A DNA stretch of 64,000 nucleotides from Lingula anatina (lineage: Eukaryota; Brachiopoda; Lingulata; Lingulida; Lingulidae). Under the pieces are notes generated by a model, which worked only from the letters and a program-made list of their open reading frames with translations, ran no database searches and was not told the origin of the DNA. How positions within the stretch are numbered: position 1 is the stretch's first letter; each line of letters starts with the position of its first letter. Position numbers and translations under genes: made by a program. This document shows, one piece after another, positions 42,559 through 55,000 of this stretch. Where the stretch lies: contig NW_019775543.1 in the NCBI RefSeq assembly GCF_001039355.2, forward strand, positions 104,114-168,113, written 5' to 3'.

Positions 42559-43536
42559 CTCATGTACAAGAGCTTTGGCTCTGCATACTAGCTACACTCT
42601 GGCACATCCATCATAACCTTCTATAATGCACAAGCCTGAGATGGAGCCTAGGATCTAGTTCAACCTTGTAAAAAGCACTTCTAAGCTGCTCTAAATATAA
42701 ACTTTCTCCTTGCTATCAATATTTTAATGGTTCTCCATGCCCTGCACAATATAAACTTCCACTAGCTCAGCTATCAACAGCAGCTATAATGTTTTTATAA
42801 TTTGTTTTAATCTTGCCTAATAGAAGTAAACAATATTAGAAGCAGGTCAACACAATTAGTATAAGCTGGGAAAAATCTTACCAGTCATCTACTCCACCCT
42901 TCTATGATAACTTATTATAATTCTAAATTTGATTTACTTAAAGGGAACAGAATTTAAAGTTAACCAACAAATTAAAAGAACACTGAAAACAACAGGACAT
43001 CAAAGAGTCAACCATCATCTTGCTTCATCCAATATAACAATCATTTTCCAAGATAAAACAAAAATACAAGTGCCTATGAAAAAAACAAAATATATTTTCA
43101 ATGGTAAAGATCCTCCACTGTTTTCTTTTCAATAAATGCAAACAGTCTTTTGAAAGAAAGCAAATATTATAACGTTTAAACTACTGCCAGTATATACCTG
43201 AATAGTATATTTGTACCGACTCTCCTAAAGAAACAGAAATCAGTACAAAAATACGGCTTTTCTCATTGTGGGTTCTTTTTGCTGGCCATTCAGTCAAGTC
43301 AAGTAGCTGCTGATGATATCACTTGCTACCCCCTTATAGATAACATGTATATTTTCACTGTATTTATACCTCCTTTTTTAGATAAAACTAAATGGTGGCA
43401 CTGCAGGTACAATCACTATGTAAGATATAAAGTACATATAACATACTAACTGAAAAAAACACCCAACTGAATATTGATTCTTAGCTTTCGATTTACTGGT
43501 ACTGTTACACTTCTCCCCCCCCCCACCCCCTCCATG

Positions 43537-43568
<32 letters not shown>

Positions 43569-44787
43569 CAATCAATCAACATGTACTTGCTATATCCTTT
43601 AACTTATATTCTATCCATACACCCCAGTCTGTCCAACATACAGTCCTAGTCCGGGTACCTTAATATCCATACAACAAGTGATCATACATATCAGTGTTTT
43701 TTGTTTGAAGAAACTTAACAGGTCAGATAGTATTTCACACCTTAGTTCTGTGTACATACAAATAGGCCACTTTCCACAGACCCCAACACAATAAATGGTT
43801 GACTAAAAGACACCTTATTAAGCCTGAAATAGGTACCTTTTACTGACACCTACACTATAATTCTTTGACTATTTTGTTCCTAATTATTAAGTCAGGTAAA
43901 CATTTAAGGTAGCAAATACTTCAAATTCTACAAAACAAACCACCTGTACTTATCTTAGATACTAACTGGTCCAGTTATCCATAACAGATACCTTTTTAAG
44001 CCATGCCTATTAAAACTGTTCACTGACAGGTAAACAAAGTCTCCACCCTACAGTACCTGATAAACCAACCAGCAGTTATGAAGACAAGAGCAGGTGCCAG
44101 TAGTGAGTACCTGTACAATCTTTCTCCACTGCTGCCTTGAAGGAGGAGGAGTATTAATTAAGCAGCCGTACACAGCTAGCACAGTTCCGTTTACCCCACA
44201 CTTATGGTGTGAGGCCTGAGCATGCAGCAAGGGTAATACAAAGCAAACACTAAGTGAGCCTTTCTAATAACAATACCTCTGATCAAACAGCCAATATATT
44301 ACTGATTGCTTGACCGGGTAGATGTAAATGCCTGGGTCTTGGTAAGCATGTGTGCTGTTGTGCCATTGATCTAAGCGCTCTCAAACAAAACAACATTTCT
44401 TATTGTAATATAAAGCATGAGACATACAAGAGTGTTAGTGCAGTGCATGTTCTGATCACACATAGACAGTCTAAGAATGTCTACTGCCAAATTTTCCTTG
44501 TTTAGTACAACATGTTGGTCAGTTAGCTGTACAGATATGCCACTACTTTTTGCACTTGAGAACTAAATTTTGCAGATTTTTTTAATCAAGTTTTTTTTTT
44601 CAGAGAATCAATACATGCACACACTTATACACACCTATGTGCAAATGGAAAGCGTTGCAATATATACCTTTACACCACAAAAATAGCAAAGCTTACTTGT
44701 TAATATAGGGCAGCTGTCCATGAACAAACTGAATAACTCATCAACTTCTGGATGTTCAGGTGTGCACTTCCCTCTCAGTTGTTTTAC
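42559..44787 (-). CDS. Candidate upstream small exons of the TNKS1BP1-like gene
   Basis: Four short stretches with acceptor and donor signals chain in frame to the exon at 39575: 44787-44697 (91 nt), 44135-44111 (25 nt), 43224-43198 (27 nt) and 42580-42559 (22 nt), 165 nt in total. The first reads KQLRGKCTPEHPEVDELFSL then FMDSCPILT. Joined, the micro-exons give SSSGERLYRRVGTNILFRAK then ALVHE, leading into KRERTPSF. Support is splice signals, phase agreement and open frame only; short exons arise by chance, so this is tentative. Confidence 0.35.
43537..43565. repeat. (CT)n microsatellite
   Basis: CT dinucleotide run, followed by three ATCA units. Confidence 0.9.
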
Positions 44788-47546
44788 CTGTACTGGCAGA
44801 TCCCCACATAACAAGTTAAAGATATAGGTGTATGGTAGGTACAATAAAGGTACCAGAAACTAAAATTAACAGGTAGACATTGGACCCTCTGATAAGGACT
44901 ATGTATTGAGACATATATTATAATTAATCATGTGAATAGATGATACAGTATCAATTGAAGTGGACAATATCCAAACACTGATATCAGACATTAAAAAAAA
45001 AAAACCAATGAAAATTTGTTGATAAAAAATCTGATATGGACATCTTTTGCAATAATTAACCATGCTTCTTTTGGTCATAAATAACTGCTAAATTTACCAA
45101 ATACTTAAATGCCAGCCAATGTAATTAAACTTTCAGACAAATAAAAAATTAAGCAATACTTTCTGTAAATTTTCTTTACTTGAAGTATTCTAAACTTTTT
45201 TTCAGACAGAGGTGAAGGTACATTTTTCTAATGTGACCTTAGCTTTCAGTCACTTCAGGCAAAATGAATGAAATGAACTAATTGAATTTTAAAAATGCTC
45301 ATGTCAGCTAAGATTTCAATTTCAGGAAAATGCTATCCAACAATTAACATTAAATGGGCATAATGAATATAACATCTGCCTATCAAAGTTTTTCAAACCT
45401 CCATCTCAAATACATTCACGCTGTATTAATTATATCTGACATGCTCTTTTCACTCAATATGATTGACAGATTCTCCTATTAAATCCTGGCGTGGTCCCCA
45501 GTTAAGTACAAAACCAGCTCCTGATCTATGAGGAGGTTATTAAAATACATTGATCTCTACTTGTGGTTTTCTGGTATGGACTTTAGCCACAGCTGTGTAT
45601 ACACACAGTTTAGAGATATAATGTAGAGCAGGGGATTTATGCATATTTGGGGGAGGGGGGGGGGGTCTTAATTTTGATATAGACATATTGACTAGAACAC
45701 AAAAAAGCTGGTGATTATACAATTACATTGGAAACAAGAAGCATATTTATCTGTCAATCTGATTGCATTCAGCGAGAGTCTCCCTGGGGGTAAGATCCCA
45801 AAGAATCATATTATATCTGTCTAATTCGTGAGAAATTAGTATATATATTTGTCCTGCTAAATTTTACTAGGCTCAAATTAGTTTCACTAGTAAAAAATAG
45901 CTTTTATAGTCATGACATCTTATTTGAATAGGTTAACATGGCAGGGCCTATGATATGATAAATGATTAGGTCCATGTAATTGCTTATATTCCAAATGATA
46001 AGTTACATGCATCTGTCAGAGCATTTCAGATGGAAATTAGAAATAGGAATTACCAATAAAAAGTTGAAATAACATAAGTTAAAATCATTTTATAAGTCAG
46101 ATCTGATATTCATTAGTAATGTATGTCTTACAGGTTAGTGTAAATTTCACACAGAAGTCTATTTCTATAAAACTTTTGCAGTGTACATTGTACAGGATAA
46201 ACAGAGGGCATGCAGGTAAATGTGTTTGGAGGAGGGGATCTACAACCACAGGTATATTGATTCCTTTGGGAGAGATGTGGGATATAATGCAGCATACATG
46301 TTATAAAGAGATTTGCTACTGTTACTACCATATATGGTACAAGTATGTATGTGTGTGCATGTACGTGCATGAACACATGGGCACGTGCGTGTGCATGTGT
46401 TCATGCGTGCGTGTGTGCGTGTATGTCTGTGTGTGTGTAACTATTCAGTCAGAGGGTTACTAGTACCTTAGACCCTGTAATCTCCATCTATGGAATTCCT
46501 GGGGATCTCTCAATGCCCTGCAGCCTCAGCCTCTTCCTTATGGATTCAGATTATAAGTGAAGTCTCCTTTGTCAAATACTGCCCTTACTTCAATCCAGAT
46601 TTAACATCACTTTTTAGACTTCTTGTCCTGAAACAATATTATATGTGAATGCATCTAAGTCTATTTCACCTATTTTGTCTCACTATAGTAAAATACCATC
46701 AATACATTATTACATCCAGCCATCTACATCTACTATTTCTTAAAGGGTGTAATTCATAAATTAATCTACATTAAGTCTTTTGATCTATTGTGTAACATCA
46801 AAAGTCAGTCCTTCATTATAAAAACATGGAAAACTCAAGTAGAAGAGTGATTTTTTTCAAATTTTTATTAACAAAGAAAAAAATACATATAAAATACCTA
46901 ACAATATATAATTACTATCAACTCTCAAATTATCACAAAATGGGCCTTGATAATTTTAAATCTCTGCTAACGTGAGTGGTCATGTGTCAAATCTGCTTAT
47001 CAGTATGAGCAAATATAGACATTAACTGTATTTACAAGAGTGCAAAGGAGTAGGTGGAGCATTAATTATAATGTTGGAGCATTCTGCTGCTGAGTCACAC
47101 TTTTTCAGTGTTCAGTGTAAATACACTACAGTTTCAATCCATCCTATAGACACAAACAAGTGCAAGGCAATAGACTACATGTAACATTTACTGAACAAGA
47201 ACAAGAATGCATAAATTTATAAATTATACTGCTAACATATTTAACAAAAAATATGATATTGTATCAATTATTAACAGAATGTCTCTATAAACTTAAGTAC
47301 TAAAAGTAGGGAATATTTGCATACATTTGCGCAGTAATACATGTGTATGTAGGCAAAACGACTGAAAAAGAATTTAAAAAGCACCCACCCACATAAACCT
47401 TTCTTTTTCCCTCTCTTTTTGTGCTCTACAGTATATACAAACCGCGATAATTTATTTTTTACAGTTAGCTTCTCAGGTCAGTGATTAGATGCACATTTAT
47501 AAGTTTGTACAACAAGCCTGGGATAGCCAGAAGTTGTAGAACTCAC
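44788..47546. other. No confirmed gene; likely intron of the minus-strand gene
   Basis: AT-rich, with an imperfect (TG)n tract at about 46340-46440 and a G run at about 45650. No exon supported. Confidence 0.45.
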
Positions 47547-48110
47547 TTGTTCTTCATTACCGTACCCGCCAGCAACACTTCACACAGGTGCTAAACTAAA
47601 CGACACTTCGCTTACTCCCTGCTGTGTTGGTCTCTAAGCAAACCATGTTCAATTTCATTGCGTTTGCAATTCAACTTGAGCTCAACTACCACAATTTTCA
47701 CACTTTTCAGAACACGCGTGTACTTTTGAAGGAGAAACAAAATTCCACTTTGTATTTTGAATTTTGAAACTCTGTTGTAGACTTTTTTATTCCATATCTA
47801 ATAATATTTGATTTTTTCAGGTTTTAAAGATTTGTAAAATTAGATGTTTTGGTGGAAATATTAATTTGATATGCATGAAAGATAAACTTTTCTCTTGCTA
47901 TACTCATATCGCGCACATTTGTAAACACAAGTGAGTTCGAAGGTGGTCGCCAGAATCCCTTGCTTGAATCAGCTTTCCTGGGGGCACGTAAGGTGACATG
48001 ATTTGCATAATTCTTGTCGCAGGCCATGGGACATTGCTTGGGACCGAGATAAAGGTATAAGAAGATGACTCTAGTGTGTTGAGTAAGATATGTGACTGTG
48101 TTGTACATGT
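47547..48110. promoter_or_regulatory. Candidate divergent promoter region
   Basis: Sits between the minus-strand TNKS1BP1-like gene and the plus-strand glucuronokinase-like gene. It is richer in CpG and in mixed sequence than its flanks. A minus-strand donor (CAA|GTGAGT at 47546) could close an untranslated first exon of about 90 bases, and a plus-strand GGCAC|GTAAGG donor (about 47987) could close one on the other side. Inferred only from position, composition and these sites. Confidence 0.3.
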
Positions 48111-48447
48111 ACGTGCTGGTATAGTAAATAAGTGTGTTGACGTCAGTGTGTGGGTAGAGGGGGGGGGGTGTTCTTTGCTTCTTCTCCTTTAAAAGATATA
48201 TAATATTTTGATCATACTAAAGGTGTTTTTTTTTGTGTTATTTTGATTTTCTCTTTGACTGTCTCTGATATGGTGCAAATGTTAATATAAAAATAATTCT
48301 CAAATAGAGATGTACTACCGTAGAAGTCCTGTGTCTAATAACTGTCATTTGAAAATAATAAAATACATCATCACCTTGTGCTACATGTTGCAGTCATAAA
48401 GGAAGAGTGAAGTGTACACAAACCAATACTGAATATATAGCAACTGC

Positions 48448-48478
<31 letters not shown>

Positions 48479-48970
48479 TTTTTTTTTCATTACAGTTTTG
48501 AACTGGTAGATAATTCATTTAAAATTTATGTAATGTTCATATTGAAGTGCACTGGAATGCCAGTATCTTTTTGCATTATAAATGAAATATTGCTTGACTG
48601 TCTGGATGTTAGTATGTATATGTTAGTTAGTTTCCAAACTTAAGCTGCAGTACATGAATAGTTTGCATAGCTTGTCTTATCAAGAAACCTCTGTTGACCT
48701 GGCTAAATATCTCTGGCTATTCCCCCACCGTTTTGATCAACTCTGTCTTTAGCATAAGGGAAGGAAGTACAATGGTTATGCAATTGCTGAGTTAAGCGGT
48801 GGATATAGTGAGTGAGCTAGCAAAATGAGAGATGGCATGGGCTTCCCAGTTTATATTCTTGGCATATAATAATTGCTGTCAGATCATCTACTTCCTGGAG
48901 TTAGTTTAAAAACAGTTTACTTGAAATGATGTTGAATGCAGCAATGTGTACGTACAGAGTTATCTAGGTT

Positions 48971-49009
48971 ATGTCTCTAAAGATGCTGCTCTGTATTATA
49001 CTGGATGAG
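48971..49009 (+). CDS. Candidate first coding exon of the glucuronokinase-like gene
   Basis: ATG followed by SLKMLLCIILDE, then donor GAG|GTGAGG in phase 0, matching the phase-0 exon at 49272. The hydrophobic stretch would suit the first strand of a nucleotidyltransferase, but the expected G-x-G-T-R signature after it is absent, so either this is not the true exon or another lies between. Confidence 0.35.
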
Positions 49010-49271
49010 GTGAGGCTGCTTCCCTGTTAAGTATAAAGAATGATTAGGATAGAAAATGATATTGAATATTTCAAGGAAATTATTTGAGTCTTGACCTTTC
49101 ATTATGGACATGTGATGTTTAGTGAAAGTTTTCAAGATTACAATGTATATATCAGAATATAAAGATTATTCTGTCAAGTTTTTGAAAAATAAATAGTAAA
49201 TACATCTGCCCATTAGATTTGTCCATATTTCCCCTTTACCCTAAATTCATTCACATGTATTATGTATTTAG

Positions 49272-52036
49272 GTGTCTCCAGACTTCAGTCACCTGTCAGG
49301 TGTCCCCAAGGCCCTGCTCCCTGGGGTGGGGGGAAAGAAGATCCTGGATTACTGGTGGGAGGCCATCAAGGCGTAAGTACTAGTAGTATGTTCTGTTATA
49401 TGGTATACTACAGTGCATAATCAGAGAAAGGCATCTTTTTACAATTTAGATAAGTATTAAGATTTATCTGTAGAGTGATCTGTTTTAGTTTTTCATATTC
49501 CATACTAGTTATGTGTATAAAGATTCTTTTTTTAAATTTTGCTTACCTTTTCTCACACAGTTTGTGCGGAGTTAAATTGCTTTGACTAAATTGGTTTTGC
49601 TTTCTCCAGGAGACAACTGTTCAGTGAAGTTTATCTGGTAACAAATGCAGACAAGTAAGTAGGCTTGCATTAATTTTTTTTTTTTTTTTGTAATATTTCA
49701 GATATATTGTTTATTCAAATGTGCAAAAAGCTATTAGATATATTAAAAATTCCTGTAACAACTAACAGCTGTATGATTAATATACTTAGTCTACCTATCT
49801 TTAACTTGACAGAACTGTGCTAAATCTATGCTACTTTTAGGTACAAGCACTACGAGAGATGGGCCACAGCCTCAGATTTTCCAGTTGAAAATATTATCAA
49901 TGATGGAACAACAATTTATGCCAATAGGTATATAATATTACAAAGATATGGATGAAATATATTCAGATTCGATATTTTAATGCAAATGGACTTCTCTAGC
50001 AGCTAGTGGTAGGAATGTTAGTCTTTTTTATGTACAGACACAGATGTGTCTGTACATATAGCCATCATCTGCGTCTGTCGTCGCCGTCGCCGTGCACTTT
50101 TACCGATAACACGATAAGTGGAAAACTGTTTTTTCTTTTGGCTTGAAACTTACAGAACTAATGAATATTCATAATACGCAGGTCAAGTTCGAAAATCAGC
50201 ATGATCGGGTCACTTATAGGGAATTTATGCTGTTTTTTCACTTTTTTCAGCATAAATGAAGCACCGATAACACGATAAGTGGAAAACTGTTTTACTTTTT
50301 GGCTTGAAACTTACAGAACTGATGAATATTCATAAAACGCAGGTCAAGTTCGAAAATCAGCGTGATTGGGTCATTTTTAATGAATTTAGGCTATTTTTTC
50401 TCTTTTTTCAGCATANGAAGAGGCTGCTTCTGGAACTGATGGGTACTGCTGTATATCTTTCAGAGAAAGGGTTACACTAATTTGTTTTGGGTTAAATATT
50501 GTCAGTATTATTGACCACTTTTTTGTATTAAAAGAGGTATAACCTCCCTGTATCACAGATTTTTATTTCTTTGTTATTGAGTAATTGTTAAAATGTTATA
50601 CTTTGAATGCATACAAAGTAAGAGAAAATTAGTCAATGTACTTGCTTAATTGATAAGAGTTAAATTATATCTTTTAGATCCACAGTAACAAATAGTGAAG
50701 ATGACCAAGTGCCAAAAAGACTGAATAGAGGTATTGTAGAAGTGTCTCCAACTGATAGCAGGTGAGTGTATTATAATAGGTGCATTCTATTTTGGATTTA
50801 GAACATAATACAATGTAAGAAAGTACTAAGCAGCATTTGCTCCAGTGCAAATGCCAAATGCCAGTAGAAATAATATCTGACCAGTAAATTTGTTCAGCAG
50901 GTACTGGACTCTTAATCTCCATTGGGCCAGTAGATAATTGGACCCTTTTGGTCCATGGGGCCAGTATGTTAAAATGTTTTAGGTACAGACTGTGTATTAT
51001 AAAGATGTATTTTTGTGTTGGGGTGGAATTATGAACATTTAAGAATTGTTAATTTAATGGGTGTTAAGTTTTAAAGTGGTGATGAATATAACATGAACTC
51101 GTTATTCTGTGCTGTATCTTATATTTTTAGATGTATGTAAGGGTAGATATATCATTGTTAGCACAAACCATGACTAAAAAAAGTGTTTACATTTTCAGAT
51201 GGATTGAACAGTTTGTGGTGCTGATTTTTTTTATGAGCTCAATTCAAAATTTTTAATTCTTTAGTATTACACGTTTCCTTGAGAAGCCACTGCCCCATGA
51301 AACAGAGTCCAGGTGTGCCAGTGTGGTCTTCTACTGTCTCAGGAAGGAAACCTTACCCCTGGTGCAGGAATATTTGGTTTTATATCCAGAAGTAGAGCAA
51401 AGAAATTTTGGTCATTTCATGGTAAAGTCCGAGTGTTTTTGGCTTTATGGTGCAGTTTTTAATGGTGTTCTTGAATTTCTTAGTCTAAGATAATAATCTT
51501 TTTTTATTTTATGAAACCATTGCAATGACTGCTTCATGGCATATTTAAAAAAAGAAAAATGATTTTGAAAATGATTATAAATAAAATCTTATCCTGAAGA
51601 AATTAAATTATTTGTGTGTGAGGTTATAGAGAACATAATTTGGCACAACAGGTTGTAAATTTCTGCCGTTTCATTTCTGATTCTGTGACATTTTTTTTCA
51701 GCAATGGATAATAGACAGCAAGAAGACAAAAGTATATGGCATGAAATTGCCCACTGGTTTTCAGCTGATTGGTCAAGTGGTAAGTGTTAACTAGGTTTCC
51801 ATTTTGTTTCTTTATTTCAAACTATGATAATTGTATGTGAGATAATTTATTAGCCGGTGTACTGGAAAAAACATTCAACCTTAATAGACCAGAAAACATT
51901 GTGCTGATAATGGTGCAGAGAGTTATTTTTTATCTGTCTAGGGATTAAAAGATTACAAGGATTGGCTTGGTGTATTTGCAAACAGGCAGTCGGCTGAAAA
52001 GAAAAAGAAGGAAGCAACCAAACGGGCATATGCCAG
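49272..52036 (+). CDS. N-terminal nucleotidyltransferase part (incomplete core)
   Basis: Seven exons. Conserved pieces: G-V-P-K-A-L-L-P (substrate loop), VTNADKYKHYERWA, NIINDGTTIYANR, GIVEVSPTDSRSITRFLEKP. Between ANR (49927) and STVTN (50678) the family normally has about 60-70 residues with an LGA start and a central GGD/AGD metal-binding strand; the visible exons join in phase but lack it. The intron there holds a repeat insertion and an N base. The N-terminal GxGTR nucleotide loop is also not seen. Confidence 0.7.
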
Positions 52037-55000
52037 GTATAACTAAGTGTGCTCTCAGGTCAGCTGTTTGGTTTGTGTGGTTATACCTTAATTCAGATAT
52101 TAAAATAATGTCTAAATATTTATCATATTTGTTAATTGAATAATTGTTTTGAGTTCTTTCTCTTAAGTGAAAAGACATTGCACAGTTTTTTTTTCTCAGT
52201 GGCTTAATCTAATTTCTTTTTATTTTTTAATCAAAGCCATTTCTTTCTCAGGGTAGGTTTGTTTGGAAACCCATCAGATGGCTATTATGGAAAGACAATT
52301 TCAATGTCTATTAAGAACTTCTGGGCAGAGGTGACCATCACGGAAAGTGACCATCTTGTGCTATTACCTCACCCCTTGAATGACCCTACAGAGTTTGGTA
52401 GTTTGGCAGATCTTTATGGGATAAGTAGAAAAGAAGGGTATGTGTTAAATTTAAATGATCATGAGGGACTTAAAATGTTTGTCAACAGCATATTTTGGCC
52501 AACATGAATAGAAAATTTGTGATAATTTTAATGAAGTTGTTCCAAGATTTCATTTTATGTGCAATGCACATGGCTATTAAAAGAAAATTTGTAACAGAAA
52601 ATTATCAGTGTCGTAACAATACTGGGGGCTACATATCAAACCATTATCACAATTTATCTAAGGAATGCTAGATCAAATAACATTATAGAAATAAAAATGT
52701 CAGCAACCACAAACACAATATGAAAAATATCATGATGTTGTAATATGTAAGATTGTGAGATAACATATTTTGATATTTTGTGATCCGAGACAAACATCTC
52801 TTTTAACTTCAGGTACTTAGGTGGTCTCAGACTGCTGCAGGCAACATGTAAGAAGTTTTACCAGTATTGCTCAGTAAGAGGGTGAGATTTCTCTCTGTAG
52901 TTTTGTGGGGCCTTTTTCACATTGAGATGAACATTTTTTGTTTTGTACAAATCCATTTTGAAAGCTTGACAACTTAATACCCTGGTTATTACTATCAGTA
53001 ACAGGAGAGAGTCACCTCAACATAGTCCTTGTGCTGAGGTTGCTACATTGGGTCTTGTGAAAGGGGGTCTCTCTCCTCCCCCCCCTCCCCCCCTTCCCGG
53101 GAATGACATGTCAGGCCCAGTCAAACAGGTACAATACAGAAAAAATTCTTTCAAATGCATTAGAACCTTTGGAAAATCAAATAATAAGTAATCCTGCCAG
53201 CCCCTTAGGGTATGTATTGGCATGCTGAATGGTTATTACATTGAATGCATTTGCAATATTGTGTAATTTTTTCAAGGATTGCACTGGCAAAGAGAAACTT
53301 CACTCTGAAGTATGACACAAACATTCCACGGCAAGTGGTAAGAAGTAATATTATATATCAACAATCAAATTCTTTAAAAACATCTTGTAACTAGCAACCT
53401 AAACTGATCCAGGTAAAACCCTCCATTTTTCAATCTTCAGTCAGTTGAATGCAGCATTTCAAAATGTAAACCTTTGCTTGTAAGCAATACGTTAGCTGAT
53501 CCCAGTGTCCATGGCATCTGACCTGTTGTTTTATTATGTAATATATTTATATTCATACTGTAATTTTCTCTTCTTACTATTTTAGTATTTAATCTTCATT
53601 GCAGGGGCTTGCTGGTAGTAGTGCAATAGTCACAGCCACTCTGGACTGCCTGATGTTCTTCTTTGACCTTACAGATGCTGTAAGTCTTTTCAAGTTGAAG
53701 TGTCTTTTCTTGTCAGAAATTTTGATGTGCTCCTTTACAATGAATGTGAAATTATTTAATTGCATGATTCTTAAACTTGTTTCCAATATTTGTTTGAAAG
53801 CAACATCACATTTATTTATTTTTATTTTATTTTATTTTATTTTATTTCATTTTATTTTATTTTATTTTATTTTATTTTATTTTATTTTATTTTATTCAGT
53901 TATTTTATTTTATTCAGTTATTTATTTATTTAATTTTTTTAAGAAAGAAGTTGCACAGCTATGTTTTGTTTTACATTTTGTAAGTTAGATCGGATAGTGT
54001 TTAGTGTACCTTTGTAGGACATGCCAAAGCCTCTGCGGCCACAGTTCATTCTAGATGTAGAAGTTCAAGAACTGTATATTACAGCAGGATTACAGGACAG
54101 AGTTATTCAGGTAGAATATCTTGCCTTTGTTACCATACCCATGTTTTGATAAATGTATGGTATAGATATAATCTATATAGCATTAGTACTCATACATTAA
54201 GTATGTAATGTTTGTCTGTCTGGTTTGGAAAAAAACAAAAAGCACACCTGAGTTTTCTTTAAAATTTCAGATTTATGTTTGAATTTGTTACTGCAATATT
54301 TTGAAAGCTACCATAACTGTCATACTCAAGACAAACTGTCCCTGACAATTTCCCAATTCAAAACCAATATTTGATATTTGTAGACCTATGAAGGGTTGGT
54401 TTACATGGACTTCAGTCAAGAACTGATGCAGTCCCAAGGACATGGTGAGTGAAAAAATGATCAAATGCTAAGAATTGAAACATTTATTTTGTGATATAGA
54501 ATATCAGCAGATGGTTCACTAAATCACACCATCTCTGGTTGATTTAGCCTACTTAACAGACTTTGAGTTGACAACTTCCAATTTGGTGAGAGACATTGTT
54601 TTCTGCACACTGACTTGGACAGTCCATCTTAGGGAAGTTTTTTGGCCAATGTTTAAATGTAGAGTAATTCATAATCAACAGTTGACATTCTTATGTGGAA
54701 CAAATCAAATGTGTATGTCAGCTGTTGTTGCATTTCCCACCCACTTACTCCTACAGTACTATAAAGTGCATATTTTAGCATGTGGGTCCTTTGAATTCTC
54801 ATAATTTATATGTAATGGTTGCATAAAATGCAATTTAATGTAGAGTAGGTGTAGGTATAGATTACCAGCCTTCTAATGCTTTAATATTATATACAGATGG
54901 TGGTTTATTGCATCAGCTTGAATGGCATAAATGGCTTTTCATCATAAAGTTTTTATAAGTCAAATCTTTGAAGTATTTTTAAAAATCATTAAAAGATTTT

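Noticed and set aside
46119-46463. 114-codon plus-strand frame rich in Cys/Val
   Set aside because: Created by a (TG)n-like tract.
47540-47560. ATGAAGAACAA before a donor, as the coding start of the TNKS1BP1-like gene
   Set aside because: Its phase leads to a stop in the next candidate exon; at most it is untranslated.
53599-53988. 129-codon plus-strand frame
   Set aside because: Only its first 75 bases (53605-53679) are a real exon; the rest is intron reading through the (ATTTT)n array.
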